Assembly: GCA_016872055.1 (NCBI GenBank)
Contig: VHBH01000001.1
Span: forward strand, 62,001 to 126,000
DNA from: Nitrososphaerota archaeon
Lineage (GTDB): Archaea; Thermoproteota; Nitrososphaeria; Nitrososphaerales; Nitrosopumilaceae
Direction: 5' to 3'
Length of the DNA: 64,000 nt
In this document: one piece after another, positions 29,791 through 38,776 of the stretch
Layout of the letters: every line of letters starts with the position of its first letter
Numbering within the stretch: position 1 is the stretch's first letter
Translations under genes and position numbers: made by a program
Notes under the pieces: generated by a model
Told to the model about the DNA's origin: nothing
Databases searched by the model: none
Seen by the model: only the letters and a program-made list of their open reading frames with translations

Positions 29791-31197
29791 GTGGAAACAA
29801 AGAGAATATCATATAAACCATGCAGAATTTTTTGCAAAAAATTAGGAATTTTCGATCAAAAATATATTGCTCAATATAAGGCAAGAAGCGAGTTGGATAA
29901 AATAGAAAGGATTTACAGAAAAAAAACAATAAAGTCAGCCAAACTATTTGCAGAATCAAAAAAACGTCACGTTAACGGCGTCAGCCATAATATTCGATTT
30001 TTTCCCCCATACCCATTTGTGACAAAGTCAGCATCTGGGAAATACCTAATTGATGTAGATTCCAACAAATATGTTGATTTTTGGATGGGGCATTGGAGTC
30101 TCATTTTGGGCCACAAAGCATCTCAGGTCTTTGCTAGTGTTCGTGAGCAACTACGTCATGGTTGGATGTATGGAACCGTCAACAAGAACACAATAGAACT
30201 ATCAGAAAGAATCGCTGTAGTAGTTCCAGTTGCAGAAAAAATTCGCTACGTTACAACAGGAACAGAGGCCACAATGTATGCAGTTAGACTTGCTCGTGCA
30301 ATTACCAAGAAAAAAATAATTGCTAAAATCGATGGTGGGTGGCATGGATACACAACAGACCTTTTAAAAACGGTGAACTATCCTTTCAATCAAACAGAGA
30401 GTAGCGGTCTAACAGATGAAAAAAATATCATATCATTACCCTATAATGATTTGGAGAAATCAATTAGCATTTTACAATCTGCAAAAAATGATCTTGCAGG
30501 CATATTAATAGAGCCAATACTAGGTGGGGCAGGCTGCATTCCTGCAACAAAAGATTATCTAAAAGGAATTCAAGAATTTGCAAAAAAGAAGAGCGCACTA
30601 TACATTTTAGATGAAATTGTGACGGGATTCAGGTTCAGAAACGGCTGCCTCTATAGTACTATGAATTTGGATCCGGACATTGTCACATTGGGAAAAATTG
30701 TTGGGGGAGGATTTCCAATCGGTGTAATTTGTGGGAAAAATGAGATCATGCAATATGCCGATACTCAATCATTTTCAAGAAAGGATAGAGCATATATCGG
30801 CGGAGGAACTTTTTCAGCAAATCCGATGACAATGACTGCAGGCGCCACCACATTAGATGTTTTAAAGAATAACAAATCAATCTATCCAAAAATCAAAAGA
30901 CTTGGAGACGAAGCACGTAGAAAAATAGCACGTGTGTTTGACGGCAAAGTGATCACGACTGGAAAAGATTCTTTGTTTATGGTACATTTTGTACAGAGTG
31001 GAGTTTCAGAAGTAAACAATGCAAAGGACGCATCAAAATGTGATATGAGAATGCTACATAAATTTCACTTTGAAATGATTGTAAAGGATGGGATATTTTT
31101 CCTACCTGGAAAACTTGGAGCATTTTCCAATGCGCACTCTACATCAGATTTAAAGATGCTTGTTGACGCATCTGAAAGATTCTCCGAGAACAACTGA
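29791..31197 (+). CDS. Class III aminotransferase, glutamate-1-semialdehyde aminomutase-like
   Basis: PLP enzyme of 468 residues. Seen: [17 protein letters not shown] (phosphate-binding start), [19 protein letters not shown] (PLP Asp) and the Schiff-base Lys in [13 protein letters not shown] (near residue 310). The pattern matches the HemL group, which moves the amino group of glutamate-1-semialdehyde to make 5-aminolevulinate. It is a divergent copy: about 60 extra N-terminal basic residues and an [12 protein letters not shown] start in place of the usual GGVNSPVR, so another substrate is possible. Start is GTG at 29791; later in-frame starts exist. It diverges from the rRNA operon. Confidence 0.88.
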   Translation: METKRISYKPCRIFCKKLGIFDQKYIAQYKARSELDKIERIYRKKTIKSAKLFAESKKRHVNGVSHNIRFFPPYPFVTKSASGKYLIDVDSNKYVDFWMGHWSLILGHKASQVFASVREQLRHGWMYGTVNKNTIELSERIAVVVPVAEKIRYVTTGTEATMYAVRLARAITKKKIIAKIDGGWHGYTTDLLKTVNYPFNQTESSGLTDEKNIISLPYNDLEKSISILQSAKNDLAGILIEPILGGAGCIPATKDYLKGIQEFAKKKSALYILDEIVTGFRFRNGCLYSTMNLDPDIVTLGKIVGGGFPIGVICGKNEIMQYADTQSFSRKDRAYIGGGTFSANPMTMTAGATTLDVLKNNKSIYPKIKRLGDEARRKIARVFDGKVITTGKDSLFMVHFVQSGVSEVNNAKDASKCDMRMLHKFHFEMIVKDGIFFLPGKLGAFSNAHSTSDLKMLVDASERFSENN

Positions 31198-31464
31198 ATA
31201 ATCAGTTTATTGAGGAATGATTTATTGTTATACCGCATCGGCACAATCATTTGAGAGTAAGTGAGATATACTATACAAATCACTGATTCAAAAGATTCAG
31301 ATCAGCATAAACAAAGACATGATAATTAATCAATTTTAGTCTAAAAGAATCCCGGGTTCTAGCCAGGTAATCAAACATGGTACTATTGATAAATAGGGTA
31401 GTATCAAAAATCTACAAATTAAAACACAATCAATAAAATTTTAAAACAGTAACGAATATGAGAT
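31198..31464. other. Intergenic region, A/T rich
   Basis: About 270 bases between the aminotransferase and the DnaJ-ferredoxin gene. I see no coding frame, tRNA or strong repeat; the last 60 bases are A/T rich and should hold the promoter of the following gene. Confidence 0.4.
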
Positions 31465-32136
31465 TTGTTGGATTCATCACAGGCATATCTAATATTGAAT
31501 CTAAGGCCTAATGCAACACATAATGAAGTCAAGCAGGCATACAGAAAGCTCGTTTTAGAATCACACCCAGATCGAAACGATTCTGAACAGGAAGGGAATA
31601 AATTCAAGATGATCACGGAGGCATACCATACTCTAAAAAACAATAGAGCCCAGTCCTCAAAACTAAATCAAAAAAGAAACATACATCCCAGAACAGAACA
31701 AGAAAAATCCACATACAGATGGGGGTCACGTCATACGGATAAAATACCAGAAGAAGATTGGAGTAAGTACACAAAACAAACAGAACAAGCAGACCCACAT
31801 TTTTGGCAGGAATACGTCGCAGAATTTTGGAAAAACTATGAATCTGTAAAATCAAAACAAGCCAAGAATCCATATGATTTTGAGGTAACACAGGAAAAGA
31901 AACCCAATTTGTTTTCAAGTGTAGAGCACAGTCTGTGCATTGGGTGCTGTAGTTGTGAAATTATAGCACCGCAGGTATTTCATATCGATAAACTATCAAA
32001 GATGAATCCTAAATCAAATGTAATAAATCAGACAGGTGCAAGTGTCGAAAAAATAATGGATGCCGCCCAAACATGTCCTACAAAAGCAATCAAAGTAGAA
32101 GATATAGAGGCTGGAAGACGCCTATACCCATACTAG
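31465..32136 (+). CDS. DnaJ-ferredoxin fusion protein
   Basis: 223 residues with two domains. An N-terminal J domain (AYLILNLRPNATHNEVKQAY; catalytic HPD in ESHPDRND near residue 34) would stimulate DnaK ATPase. The C-terminal domain (about 155-215) is a ferredoxin with CIGCCSC and CPTKAI, consistent with one cubane cluster. The linker is charged and Trp-rich. This fusion is known from Thaumarchaeota and from plant chloroplasts, and a transfer between these lineages has been proposed. It may tie chaperone action to redox state or Fe-S assembly. Start is TTG at 31465 or 31468; no in-frame ATG exists upstream. Confidence 0.92.
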   Translation: MLDSSQAYLILNLRPNATHNEVKQAYRKLVLESHPDRNDSEQEGNKFKMITEAYHTLKNNRAQSSKLNQKRNIHPRTEQEKSTYRWGSRHTDKIPEEDWSKYTKQTEQADPHFWQEYVAEFWKNYESVKSKQAKNPYDFEVTQEKKPNLFSSVEHSLCIGCCSCEIIAPQVFHIDKLSKMNPKSNVINQTGASVEKIMDAAQTCPTKAIKVEDIEAGRRLYPY

Positions 32137-32543
32137 CTAGTTTTTAGCTTGGATAAAATTTTATCAAATTCTGCATCTGATAGTTTTGGTCTATGCCTGA
32201 ACATTGAATGTACCGCACCAGCACCATCAGATTGACTTCGTGGAATCAAATGTATGTGGATGTGTGGAATTTCTTGGCCGGCATCTTTCCCGTTATGGAT
32301 TGAGATTAGAGAGGAGCCATTTATTGAATCAATTTTTGGAATTAGAGCATGCATTAGAGAAAACAGATCAGCGTTATCCTCAGAAGTAATATCCTGTAAT
32401 TTTGAATAGTGGTTTTTTGGAATAACTAGAGTATGTCCTTTGGTCAGTGGGAATGCATCCAAAAAAGCAATTGATTTTTTTGATTCGGATACTATTCTTG
32501 CCGGAATTATACCATTGGCAATTTTGCAAAAAATACAATCCAT
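32133..32543 (-). CDS. HIT-family nucleotide-binding protein
   Basis: 136-residue HINT/Fhit-type hydrolase or transferase acting on nucleoside phosphoramidates or dinucleotides. The histidine triad HIHIHLIP lies near residues 94-101, and the N-terminal CIFCKIANG pair may bind zinc. Ends in convergent overlap of four bases with the DnaJ-ferredoxin gene. Confidence 0.95.
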   Translation of the reverse strand: MDCIFCKIANGIIPARIVSESKKSIAFLDAFPLTKGHTLVIPKNHYSKLQDITSEDNADLFSLMHALIPKIDSINGSSLISIHNGKDAGQEIPHIHIHLIPRSQSDGAGAVHSMFRHRPKLSDAEFDKILSKLKTS

Positions 32544-32617
32544 ACAAATACAAAATACTCAATTATTGATATATTTTACAATTATTTTGTACGACATAAA
32601 ACTCGAAATACATTATA

Positions 32618-33781
32618 ATGGATAAGAATTCAGCACAAACATTGACAGTTAAAAATATCACAGTTCTTGGTTCCGGCATCATGGGACACGGTATTGCCCA
32701 AGTCAGTGCAATGTCCGGTTATAATGTAGTACTGAGAGATATCGAGCAGCAATTTTTGGACAAGGCAATGGAGAAAATCAGATGGAGCCTTGAAAAGCTA
32801 GTAGGTAAAGGAAAGATCTCAAAACAAGAATCAGATTCAATTCTGTCTAGAATCAAGACCGTGGTTGATCTTAAAGAGGCAGTAAAATCAGCAGACATGG
32901 TCATAGAGGCGGTTCCAGAAATAATGGAACTAAAAAAGAAAGTATATTCCGAATTAGAGCAAGTAGCAGACAAACGGATTATCTTTGCGTCAAACACCAG
33001 CACACTGCCGATTACTGAAATAGCAAATACAACAAGCAGGCCGGATAGATTTATTGGAATTCACTTTTTCAATCCACCACAATTAATGAAACTAGTAGAA
33101 GTAATTCCAGGACAAAAAACAGATCCTCAAATAGTCAATCTTACAGTGGATTATGTCAAATCAGTAAAAAAGGAACCCGTTATTTGTAAAAAAGATGTTC
33201 CCGGATTCATAGTGAATCGCCTTTTCATACCCATGGTTCATGAAGCGTGCTGGTTAAAACAAAGAGAAACCTACACCTTAGAAGAAATCGACTCTGCAGT
33301 GAAATTCGCCATGGGGTTTCCAATGGGAATTTTTGAGCTTGCCGACTTTACTGGCATGGATGTAATCCACAAAGCAACAATTGAATTACAAATACGTGAC
33401 AAAAAAGTTATCTTGCCACATCCGCTTATTGAAAAGCTCTACAATGACAAGAAACTAGGTCAAAAAACAGGCGAGGGATTTTACAAATATTCCGACGAGA
33501 AATATGAACGAATCCAGCTTGATGAAGAATTAGCAAAAAAATGCAACCCAATATCACTTGTCGCAAATATACTGAACAATGCTGCATGGCTTGTCACAAA
33601 CAAGGCAAGCGACATTACAGAAATTGAAAAGGCGGCTCAGCTTGGTCTTGGCCTCAAAAAACCGATTTTTGATACTGCAAAAGAATTCGGCATCAAAAAT
33701 ATAACATCCGAGTTAAATGGATTGGCACAAAGATACGGTACTTTTTACGAGCCAGATCCTCTGCTAATAACTATGCAGTAA
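32618..33781 (+). CDS. 3-hydroxyacyl-CoA (3-hydroxybutyryl-CoA) dehydrogenase
   Basis: NAD-dependent oxidation of (S)-3-hydroxybutyryl-CoA to acetoacetyl-CoA, a late step of the thaumarchaeal 3-hydroxypropionate/4-hydroxybutyrate cycle. The NAD fold starts VLGSGIMGHGIAQ at residue 17; the catalytic His is in IGIHFFNPP and the supporting Asn/Ser in FASNTSTLPI. The C-terminal helical domain is duplicated: the first copy carries GFIVNRLFIPM and KLGQKTGEGFYKY, and a second shorter copy follows to residue 387. No crotonase domain is fused, unlike bacterial FadB. Confidence 0.93.
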   Translation: MDKNSAQTLTVKNITVLGSGIMGHGIAQVSAMSGYNVVLRDIEQQFLDKAMEKIRWSLEKLVGKGKISKQESDSILSRIKTVVDLKEAVKSADMVIEAVPEIMELKKKVYSELEQVADKRIIFASNTSTLPITEIANTTSRPDRFIGIHFFNPPQLMKLVEVIPGQKTDPQIVNLTVDYVKSVKKEPVICKKDVPGFIVNRLFIPMVHEACWLKQRETYTLEEIDSAVKFAMGFPMGIFELADFTGMDVIHKATIELQIRDKKVILPHPLIEKLYNDKKLGQKTGEGFYKYSDEKYERIQLDEELAKKCNPISLVANILNNAAWLVTNKASDITEIEKAAQLGLGLKKPIFDTAKEFGIKNITSELNGLAQRYGTFYEPDPLLITMQ

Positions 33782-34280
33782 TTTGACTTAGGATATAATC
33801 GACAGCTTCTTGCGGTGTCTCTACACCAACAATTTTGACATTTTGTCTATGATCTAAATATTGATCTGCAAATTTTGTTGCGATTCCTCCAGAAGATCTT
33901 AACGCTGTGATTGGTTTTTTGTGCATGTATGCAGCACAAGTTTCAGACAAGGTTCCAGAGCCACCGCCCACAATAATTACGCCATCTGCCGATAACGCGT
34001 TAAGAAAATCCCTAGATAGACCCAGTCCACTTGAAATGACTATATCGCAGTATTCGTTTGCATATGAGGGATTGTCCTGTGGGATTATTCCAACAGTAAG
34101 CCCGCCAGCATCGTGCGCGCCATGCGATGCTGCCTTCATCACACCTCCAAGTCCACCAGTTATTAGAACAGAGTCAGATTTTGCTACTTCAAATCCAACC
34201 TCATATGCAAGTTTTTCTATCTCAGGAGTCGAACCGCTTTCATCATTTCCTATGACTAGAATTTGTCGTTTTTTTGCCAA
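33771..34280 (-). CDS. LOG-like / TIGR00725 family nucleotide-binding protein
   Basis: A 169-residue Rossmann protein with VITGGLGGVMKAASHGAHDAGG split over the TGG loop and VIIVGGGSGTLSETCAAY, i.e. the GGxGTxxE motif of the LOG/lysine-decarboxylase-like family. Members act as nucleoside-5'-monophosphate phosphoribohydrolases or bind nucleotides. Convergent with the dehydrogenase, overlapping 11 bases. Confidence 0.88.
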   Translation of the reverse strand: MAKKRQILVIGNDESGSTPEIEKLAYEVGFEVAKSDSVLITGGLGGVMKAASHGAHDAGGLTVGIIPQDNPSYANEYCDIVISSGLGLSRDFLNALSADGVIIVGGGSGTLSETCAAYMHKKPITALRSSGGIATKFADQYLDHRQNVKIVGVETPQEAVDYILSQITA

Positions 34281-34350
34281 TATAGAATCAGAATACTTCG
34301 GCCAAATATTGTTTAAGATCGTTTTCGATCATCTTTATGAGCGCAAAGGA

Positions 34351-34358
34351 TATAAAAT
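34351..34358 (+). promoter_or_regulatory. TATA box for a 41-residue protein gene
   Basis: TATAAAAT is centred some 24 bases before the ATG at 34378, which supports that tiny gene as a leaderless transcript. Confidence 0.5.
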
Positions 34359-34377
34359 TAGTAAGGCACTAATGATT

Positions 34378-34503
34378 ATGGCGAAAAGAACTATGCCAGT
34401 ATGCTTAACTGCAGACCAATACAAAAAACTTGAAGAGATTGCAAAACTTAATGGCATGCTGGATGCAGGACAAGCAGTGGAAAAGATCCTAAGAGAAATC
34501 TAA
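34378..34503 (+). CDS. Small ribbon-helix-helix-like protein (41 aa)
   Basis: MAKRTMPVCLTADQYKKLEE begins with a strand and is followed by two helices (EIAKLNGMLDAG, QAVEKILREI), the layout of a ribbon-helix-helix DNA-binding subunit. It has its own TATA box. ATG at 34372 would add two residues. No toxin partner gene is adjacent on this strand, so an antitoxin role is not supported. Confidence 0.6.
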   Translation: MAKRTMPVCLTADQYKKLEEIAKLNGMLDAGQAVEKILREI

Positions 34504-34562
34504 GGTTTTTACTATTCTTTTTATGATTACATTTTTTAAAAGATACCGTTTATTGGTACCTA

Positions 34563-34973
34563 TTGGGCATTTTTGATAAAAAGCCAGTGACATGCACTCT
34601 ATGTAACAAACAGACCACGCATAAGCACAAGGCAAAAAAGGAATGGAACATGCAAAATCCTCTCTGCACTGATTGCTATATGAAAACAATGGAGCAGTAC
34701 TACAATGGCACAATTAAGCAAAAATGCACTAGTTGTGGAATTGTTCAAAAAATAACTGATTTGTGGGAGCCGCGTTGGCAGTGGGACATGGAAGGATTGT
34801 TATGTAAAAAGTGCTTTGACTCTAAAGAAATTGATTTTAATCAGAAAAAAGAATTTTGCTCAGCCTGCGGTACGCGACTTAGTTTCTTTAGATATAATCC
34901 AAAAAATGAATGGAAGTTCGATGGACAGTTATGCCGAAAATGTTGGGATGAGCAAAAGGAATCTCGTAGATGA
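34563..34973 (+). CDS. Protein with repeated treble-clef/Zn-ribbon units
   Basis: 136 residues with about six CxxC pairs: CTLC, CTDC, CTSC, CKKC, CSAC and CRKC. They alternate with a repeating KKEWNMQNPLC / RWQWDMEGLLC / KNEWKFDGQLC segment, showing three copies of one Cys4 unit of about 45 residues. Probably a zinc-stabilised nucleic-acid or protein-binding module. The start is TTG at 34563. It is translationally coupled (ATGA) to the C2H2 gene downstream. Confidence 0.8.
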   Translation: MGIFDKKPVTCTLCNKQTTHKHKAKKEWNMQNPLCTDCYMKTMEQYYNGTIKQKCTSCGIVQKITDLWEPRWQWDMEGLLCKKCFDSKEIDFNQKKEFCSACGTRLSFFRYNPKNEWKFDGQLCRKCWDEQKESRR

Positions 34974-35164
34974 TATTTAGAAAAAGAAATCTCTGTGACA
35001 AATGCGACCAAAAATTTGCCTCACAGGAAGAATTAATGCAACACAAGCAAATTGTGCACGGTAAAGAGCTTCCTTACGACTGCAAAGCATGTAATGAATC
35101 ATTTACAAATATGCAAGATATGCGAACGCACCTGCAGAAACGTCACAGTTATAGAAATGATTAG
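34970..35164 (+). CDS. Two-finger C2H2 zinc-finger protein
   Basis: 64 residues with two C2H2 fingers: CDKCDQKFASQEELMQHKQIVH and CKACNESFTNMQDMRTHLQKRH, each in the classical C-x2-C-x12-H-x3/4-H form and joined by a GKELPYD linker akin to the TGEKPY linker of eukaryotic fingers. Likely binds DNA or RNA. ATG overlaps the stop of the preceding Zn-ribbon gene (ATGA), so both are made together. Convergent with rpoP by four bases. Confidence 0.88.
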   Translation: MIFRKRNLCDKCDQKFASQEELMQHKQIVHGKELPYDCKACNESFTNMQDMRTHLQKRHSYRND

Positions 35165-35367
35165 ACTGCTGGCAGTGTTTTGACGATTGGTGGTCGTGCT
35201 TTGGTAAATACTCTGAAACCACAAATACACTTTATTTCAGGTAGTCTTGTGAGTTCGGTATTTGTCACGTTTGTTCCGCAACGAAGGCATGTGTAAATAA
35301 CATCAAACTTTTCAGTTGCTGGTGCCATTTCGACTGGTGCGTCAATTGTATTAGGTTCTTCCGACAT
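35161..35367 (-). CDS. rpoP: DNA-directed RNA polymerase subunit P (Rpb12)
   Basis: A 68-residue protein whose last 45 residues match the single zinc ribbon of archaeal RpoP/eukaryotic Rpb12: YTCLRCGTNV, then IKCICGFRVFTKARPP. The N-terminal 22 residues are an extra acidic tail. Downstream of rpsJ and tuf on the same strand with an 11-base gap, so it belongs to that transcription/translation unit. Confidence 0.88.
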   Translation of the reverse strand: MSEEPNTIDAPVEMAPATEKFDVIYTCLRCGTNVTNTELTRLPEIKCICGFRVFTKARPPIVKTLPAV

Positions 35368-35377
35368 TTTTCTAATC

Positions 35378-35686
35378 CTACTTTAATGACAACTCGATAT
35401 AAACATCATCAGGAATTTTTAGTCTCATTAACTGTCGTATTGCTTTGTCATCAGCGCTAAGATCAATTATTCTACGGTGCATTCTCATTTCCCATTTTTC
35501 ATAGGTTTCAGTTCCGTTGCCGCATGGTGATTTTCTTGTAACCACATTTAGTCGCTTTACTGGCAATGGTGTAGGACCTTTGACTTTGACTCCTGTTTTC
35601 TCTCCAATACCCATAATCTCTGTGCAAACGCCATCAAGTTTAGGAAGATTGGTGCTTGTCAGTTTTATGCGGGCGGATTGAGTCAA
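35378..35686 (-). CDS. rpsJ: 30S ribosomal protein S10
   Basis: 102 residues with the full S10 pattern (ARIKLTSTNLPKLDGVC, GPTPLPVKRLNVVTRKSPCG and EMRMHRRIIDL). The order tuf-rpsJ is widely conserved in archaea. It starts 14 bases after the tuf stop. Confidence 0.97.
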   Translation of the reverse strand: MTQSARIKLTSTNLPKLDGVCTEIMGIGEKTGVKVKGPTPLPVKRLNVVTRKSPCGNGTETYEKWEMRMHRRIIDLSADDKAIRQLMRLKIPDDVYIELSLK

Positions 35687-35700
35687 GACAAAAACCAGAC

Positions 35701-36999
35701 TTATGGCTTGTGTTCTTCAGTGATATCTTTGATAATACCAGCTGCAATTGTTGCACCCATGTCTCGAAGTGCAAAGCGTCCCATTTCTGGAAAGTCTTTG
35801 AATGTCTCAACACATGTTGGGCGCACTGGTCGAATTTTTACAATTGCCGAATCGCCGACTTTAAGGAATTTTGGATTTTGTTCATCAACTGCACCTGTTG
35901 CTGGGTTGATTTTTGCTTCAAATTCTGTTATTGTTGCTGCAACTTGTGCGGTGTGTGCGTGCATTACTGGCGTGTAACCAGGTGCTACTGCTGTTGGGTG
36001 ATGAATTACGATAATTTGTGCTCTAAATTCTTTGGCTGCCTTTGGTGGATTGTCTGGGTGTCCCATGACATCACCTCTTTTGATGTCTTTCTTTTCAACA
36101 CCACGAAGGTTGAAGCCAATGTTGTCACCGGCTTCTGCCTTTTCTAGCTGAGTGTGGTGAGTTTCAATTGATTTTACTTCACCTGTTGCGCCAGACGGCA
36201 TTACAATTATCTTATCGTTTGGTTTGAAAACTCCAGTTTCTACTCTTCCCACCGGGACTGTACCTACTCCGGTAATTGTATAGACATCCTGAATTGGAAC
36301 GCGTAGTGGTTTACCAATTGGCTTTTCTGGGTTTGTGAAATCATCGAATGCAAGTAATAATGTCTTACCTGTCCACCAAGGCATATTTTCAGATTTCTTT
36401 ACTAAGTTGTCTCCTTTCCATCCAGAAACTGGGATGATTGGAACGTTTTCTAGTTTGTAACCAACGGATTTGATTAGTTTTTCAGCTTTTTCCTTTGCAA
36501 CTTTGAATGCTGCTTCAGAATATTTGCTGTCGTCCATTTTGTTGATTGCTACAATTAATTGGCTTACACCTAGTGTTTTAAGCAAAAATGCGTGTTCTCT
36601 TGCTTGTCCACCTGGAGCAATAGCAGTATCAGTTTCACCTTCTTTTGCTGAAAGGACTAGAACTGCAGCGTCTGCTTCAGATGCTCCAGTAATCATATTT
36701 TTGATAAAGTCTCTGTGACCTGGTGCGTCAATCAGAGTGAAAAAGTACTTCGGGGTTTCAAACTTCTGGAAAGCCAGATCGATTGTGATACCTCTTTCTC
36801 TTTCGTCTTTAATGTTATCCATAACCCACGCGTACTTGAAAGTGTCTCCTTTTCCAGTCTTTTCAGACTCTGCTGCGTGTGATGCGATGGTTCTTTCGTC
36901 TACAAGACCCATATCCATTAAGAAATGTCCCATTGTGGTCGATTTGCCGTTATCAATGTGACCTGTTACGATCAAGTTCAGGTGTGGTTTTGTTGCCAT
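35701..36999 (-). CDS. tuf: Translation elongation factor EF-1 alpha (aEF1A)
   Basis: GTPase that delivers aminoacyl-tRNA to the ribosome. 432 residues: G1 GHIDNGKST near residue 13, switch RGITIDLAF, G3 DAPGH, G4 NKMD, then beta-barrel domains 2 and 3 ending in VKIRPVRPTCVETFK. G1 has Ile-Asp-Asn where most relatives have Val-Asp-His/Asn. A TATA-like box lies 27 bases upstream. First gene of tuf-rpsJ-rpoP. Confidence 0.98.
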   Translation of the reverse strand: MATKPHLNLIVTGHIDNGKSTTMGHFLMDMGLVDERTIASHAAESEKTGKGDTFKYAWVMDNIKDERERGITIDLAFQKFETPKYFFTLIDAPGHRDFIKNMITGASEADAAVLVLSAKEGETDTAIAPGGQAREHAFLLKTLGVSQLIVAINKMDDSKYSEAAFKVAKEKAEKLIKSVGYKLENVPIIPVSGWKGDNLVKKSENMPWWTGKTLLLAFDDFTNPEKPIGKPLRVPIQDVYTITGVGTVPVGRVETGVFKPNDKIIVMPSGATGEVKSIETHHTQLEKAEAGDNIGFNLRGVEKKDIKRGDVMGHPDNPPKAAKEFRAQIIVIHHPTAVAPGYTPVMHAHTAQVAATITEFEAKINPATGAVDEQNPKFLKVGDSAIVKIRPVRPTCVETFKDFPEMGRFALRDMGATIAAGIIKDITEEHKP

Positions 37000-37022
37000 G
37001 TGATTGTTCCTCTTCTGAGGGG

Positions 37023-37030
37023 TTTATTAC
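37023..37030 (-). promoter_or_regulatory. TATA box of tuf-rpsJ-rpoP
   Basis: On the minus strand GTAATAAA is centred 27 bases before the tuf ATG at 36999, in the 154-base divergent space shared with the FBP aldolase/phosphatase gene. Confidence 0.45.
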
Positions 37031-37123
37031 CGTTACGATTTTTTCAAGACTTTCTGTTGTTTTTTGGATTTTTTTGAACAATGGGATTTTGTAAAAAAAA
37101 TTGACAAAACAATACTCAAATAC

Positions 37124-37130
37124 TATAAAT
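37124..37130 (+). promoter_or_regulatory. TATA box of the FBP aldolase/phosphatase gene
   Basis: TATAAAT is centred 27 bases before the GTG at 37154 and supports that start as leaderless. Confidence 0.5.
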
Positions 37131-37153
37131 CAAAGTAATCAAAGTCTGAAATT

Positions 37154-38287
37154 GTGAAAGTTACAGTTTCTGCAATCAAAGCTGATGTTGGCGGTATTGG
37201 CGGCCACACAAGACCAAGCGATGGGTTGTTAGATGCTGTAAGAATGACCATTAAAAATGCAGGTAATCTATTACTAGATTATTACATAGGATATTCAGGT
37301 GATGATGTACATATCATCATGTCTCATACCAAGGGCACGGATAATGCTGAGATTCATGGATTAGCGTGGAAGGCATTTGAAGAGGGTACAAGAGTTGCCA
37401 AGTCAGAAGGATTGTATGGTGCAGGACAAGACCTTCTAAAGGATTCATTTTCAGGAAACGTAAAGGGTATGGGTCCGGGAGTAGCAGAGTTAGAATTTGA
37501 GGAAAGACCGAACGAGGCATTTACTGTTTTAGCGGCAGACAAGACGGAGCCAGGTGCATTCAATTATCCATTTTATCGATTATTTGTGGATGCGTTATCA
37601 AACACAGGATTAATTGTAAACAAATCACTTGCTGCAGGAGTAAAATTCAACATAATGGATGTGGAAGAGGGAAAAATTGCAGAGTTAGAACTTTGGCAAG
37701 ACAAACCAGTCTTGGAGGCAGCGCTAATGTATCCCGGTAGATATGTGATTTCTTCAGTATACACAAAATCTGGCGAGCCAATCGCGTCATTATCAACTGA
37801 TAGATTACACAACATTGCAGGGACATATGTAGGAAAAGATGATCCAATCGCCATAGTGCGAACACAGAAGAACTTTCCTGCAACAGAAGAGCTAGGAAGT
37901 GTTTTCAATAACCCACACTATGTAGCTGGCAATACAAGGGGTAGTCACCACATGCCATTAATGCCAGTTAAGATAAACACTGCAGCGTCAATCGACTTTT
38001 GCATACCGATCATAGAGGCGCTAGTGTTCTCAATGCATAACGGCAAATTCACAGGTCCGTTTGATGGGTTTTCGACTCCAGATTGGGACTATGTGAGAAA
38101 CATTGCTACACAAAAAGCACTTGCAATGCGAAGCCAAGGATTCATCCACCCAGCAACACTCGTTCCAGCAGAATTAGAATATGCTGAAGGATACAAAGCT
38201 GCAATCGAAGGTTTGCATAAGAGGATGAAGCCCATGGAATCCACTGCCAAGTCAACAGGTAACAAAAACTACGAAGATCCAGACTAG
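37154..38287 (+). CDS. fbp: Fructose-1,6-bisphosphate aldolase/phosphatase (type V FBPase)
   Basis: Bifunctional gluconeogenic enzyme that condenses triose phosphates and then removes the C1 phosphate to give fructose-6-phosphate. 377 residues with the family start VSAIKADVGGIGGHTRPSD, the metal-binding DD in YSGDDVHII, and NTRGSHHMPLMP and PDWDY near the C-terminus. This enzyme is thought to be the ancestral gluconeogenic one and fits an autotroph making sugars from CO2. The start is GTG at 37154, beginning exactly at the family N-terminus. Confidence 0.97.
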   Translation: MKVTVSAIKADVGGIGGHTRPSDGLLDAVRMTIKNAGNLLLDYYIGYSGDDVHIIMSHTKGTDNAEIHGLAWKAFEEGTRVAKSEGLYGAGQDLLKDSFSGNVKGMGPGVAELEFEERPNEAFTVLAADKTEPGAFNYPFYRLFVDALSNTGLIVNKSLAAGVKFNIMDVEEGKIAELELWQDKPVLEAALMYPGRYVISSVYTKSGEPIASLSTDRLHNIAGTYVGKDDPIAIVRTQKNFPATEELGSVFNNPHYVAGNTRGSHHMPLMPVKINTAASIDFCIPIIEALVFSMHNGKFTGPFDGFSTPDWDYVRNIATQKALAMRSQGFIHPATLVPAELEYAEGYKAAIEGLHKRMKPMESTAKSTGNKNYEDPD

Positions 38288-38336
38288 GCCAAATAAACAT
38301 CAATAAGGTTAAGTGTTATTACGAGAATAACTGGTC

Positions 38337-38726
38337 ATGCTGAACTCAATTATGGTACTACTTTTCTTTGCAATAGGCATCGTAGCGAACATTTTCATTT
38401 CTGTCTTTGGTCAAATAGTACCAACCGCCGTTGGGGGATTTTTCCGAGAGGTCGCCAGCGCCTTCATAATAGCGGCAGTACTGATTTTTGCATTTACGTG
38501 GTTCATGAAGGCAAGGCCCCATAGCAAAGCAAAGAAATACAATGTGATCGTATTTGATATCAACAATCAACAATTCCAATTAGAAGGAATCAGGACGGAA
38601 TTTACAAATCATGATGTGGCATGGTCTTTTATGAAACAGTACAAGTTAAACTATCCAATGTTTAACTTTGCAATGGTGGCCGACTCCAAGGGTACTGACA
38701 AAAAAACAATTTTCAGATACATCTAA
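38337..38726 (+). CDS. Small membrane protein with two N-terminal helices
   Basis: 129 residues. Two hydrophobic helices at residues 3-30 and 38-58 (IVANIFISVFGQIVPTAVGG; VASAFIIAAVLIFAFTWFM) are followed by a soluble alpha/beta domain facing the cytoplasm or exterior (YNVIVFDINNQQFQLEG). No family recognised. It lies 49 bases after fbp on the same strand. Confidence 0.7.
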   Translation: MLNSIMVLLFFAIGIVANIFISVFGQIVPTAVGGFFREVASAFIIAAVLIFAFTWFMKARPHSKAKKYNVIVFDINNQQFQLEGIRTEFTNHDVAWSFMKQYKLNYPMFNFAMVADSKGTDKKTIFRYI

Positions 38727-38776
38727 AAATATTTGAGCACTAGTTCTAAATAGTAAAAACGAGTCAATTTATCAGG

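Noticed and set aside
34378-34503. Antitoxin of a toxin-antitoxin pair
   Set aside because: The ribbon-helix-helix-like protein has no small toxin gene on either side; the neighbouring Zn-ribbon gene is not toxin-like.
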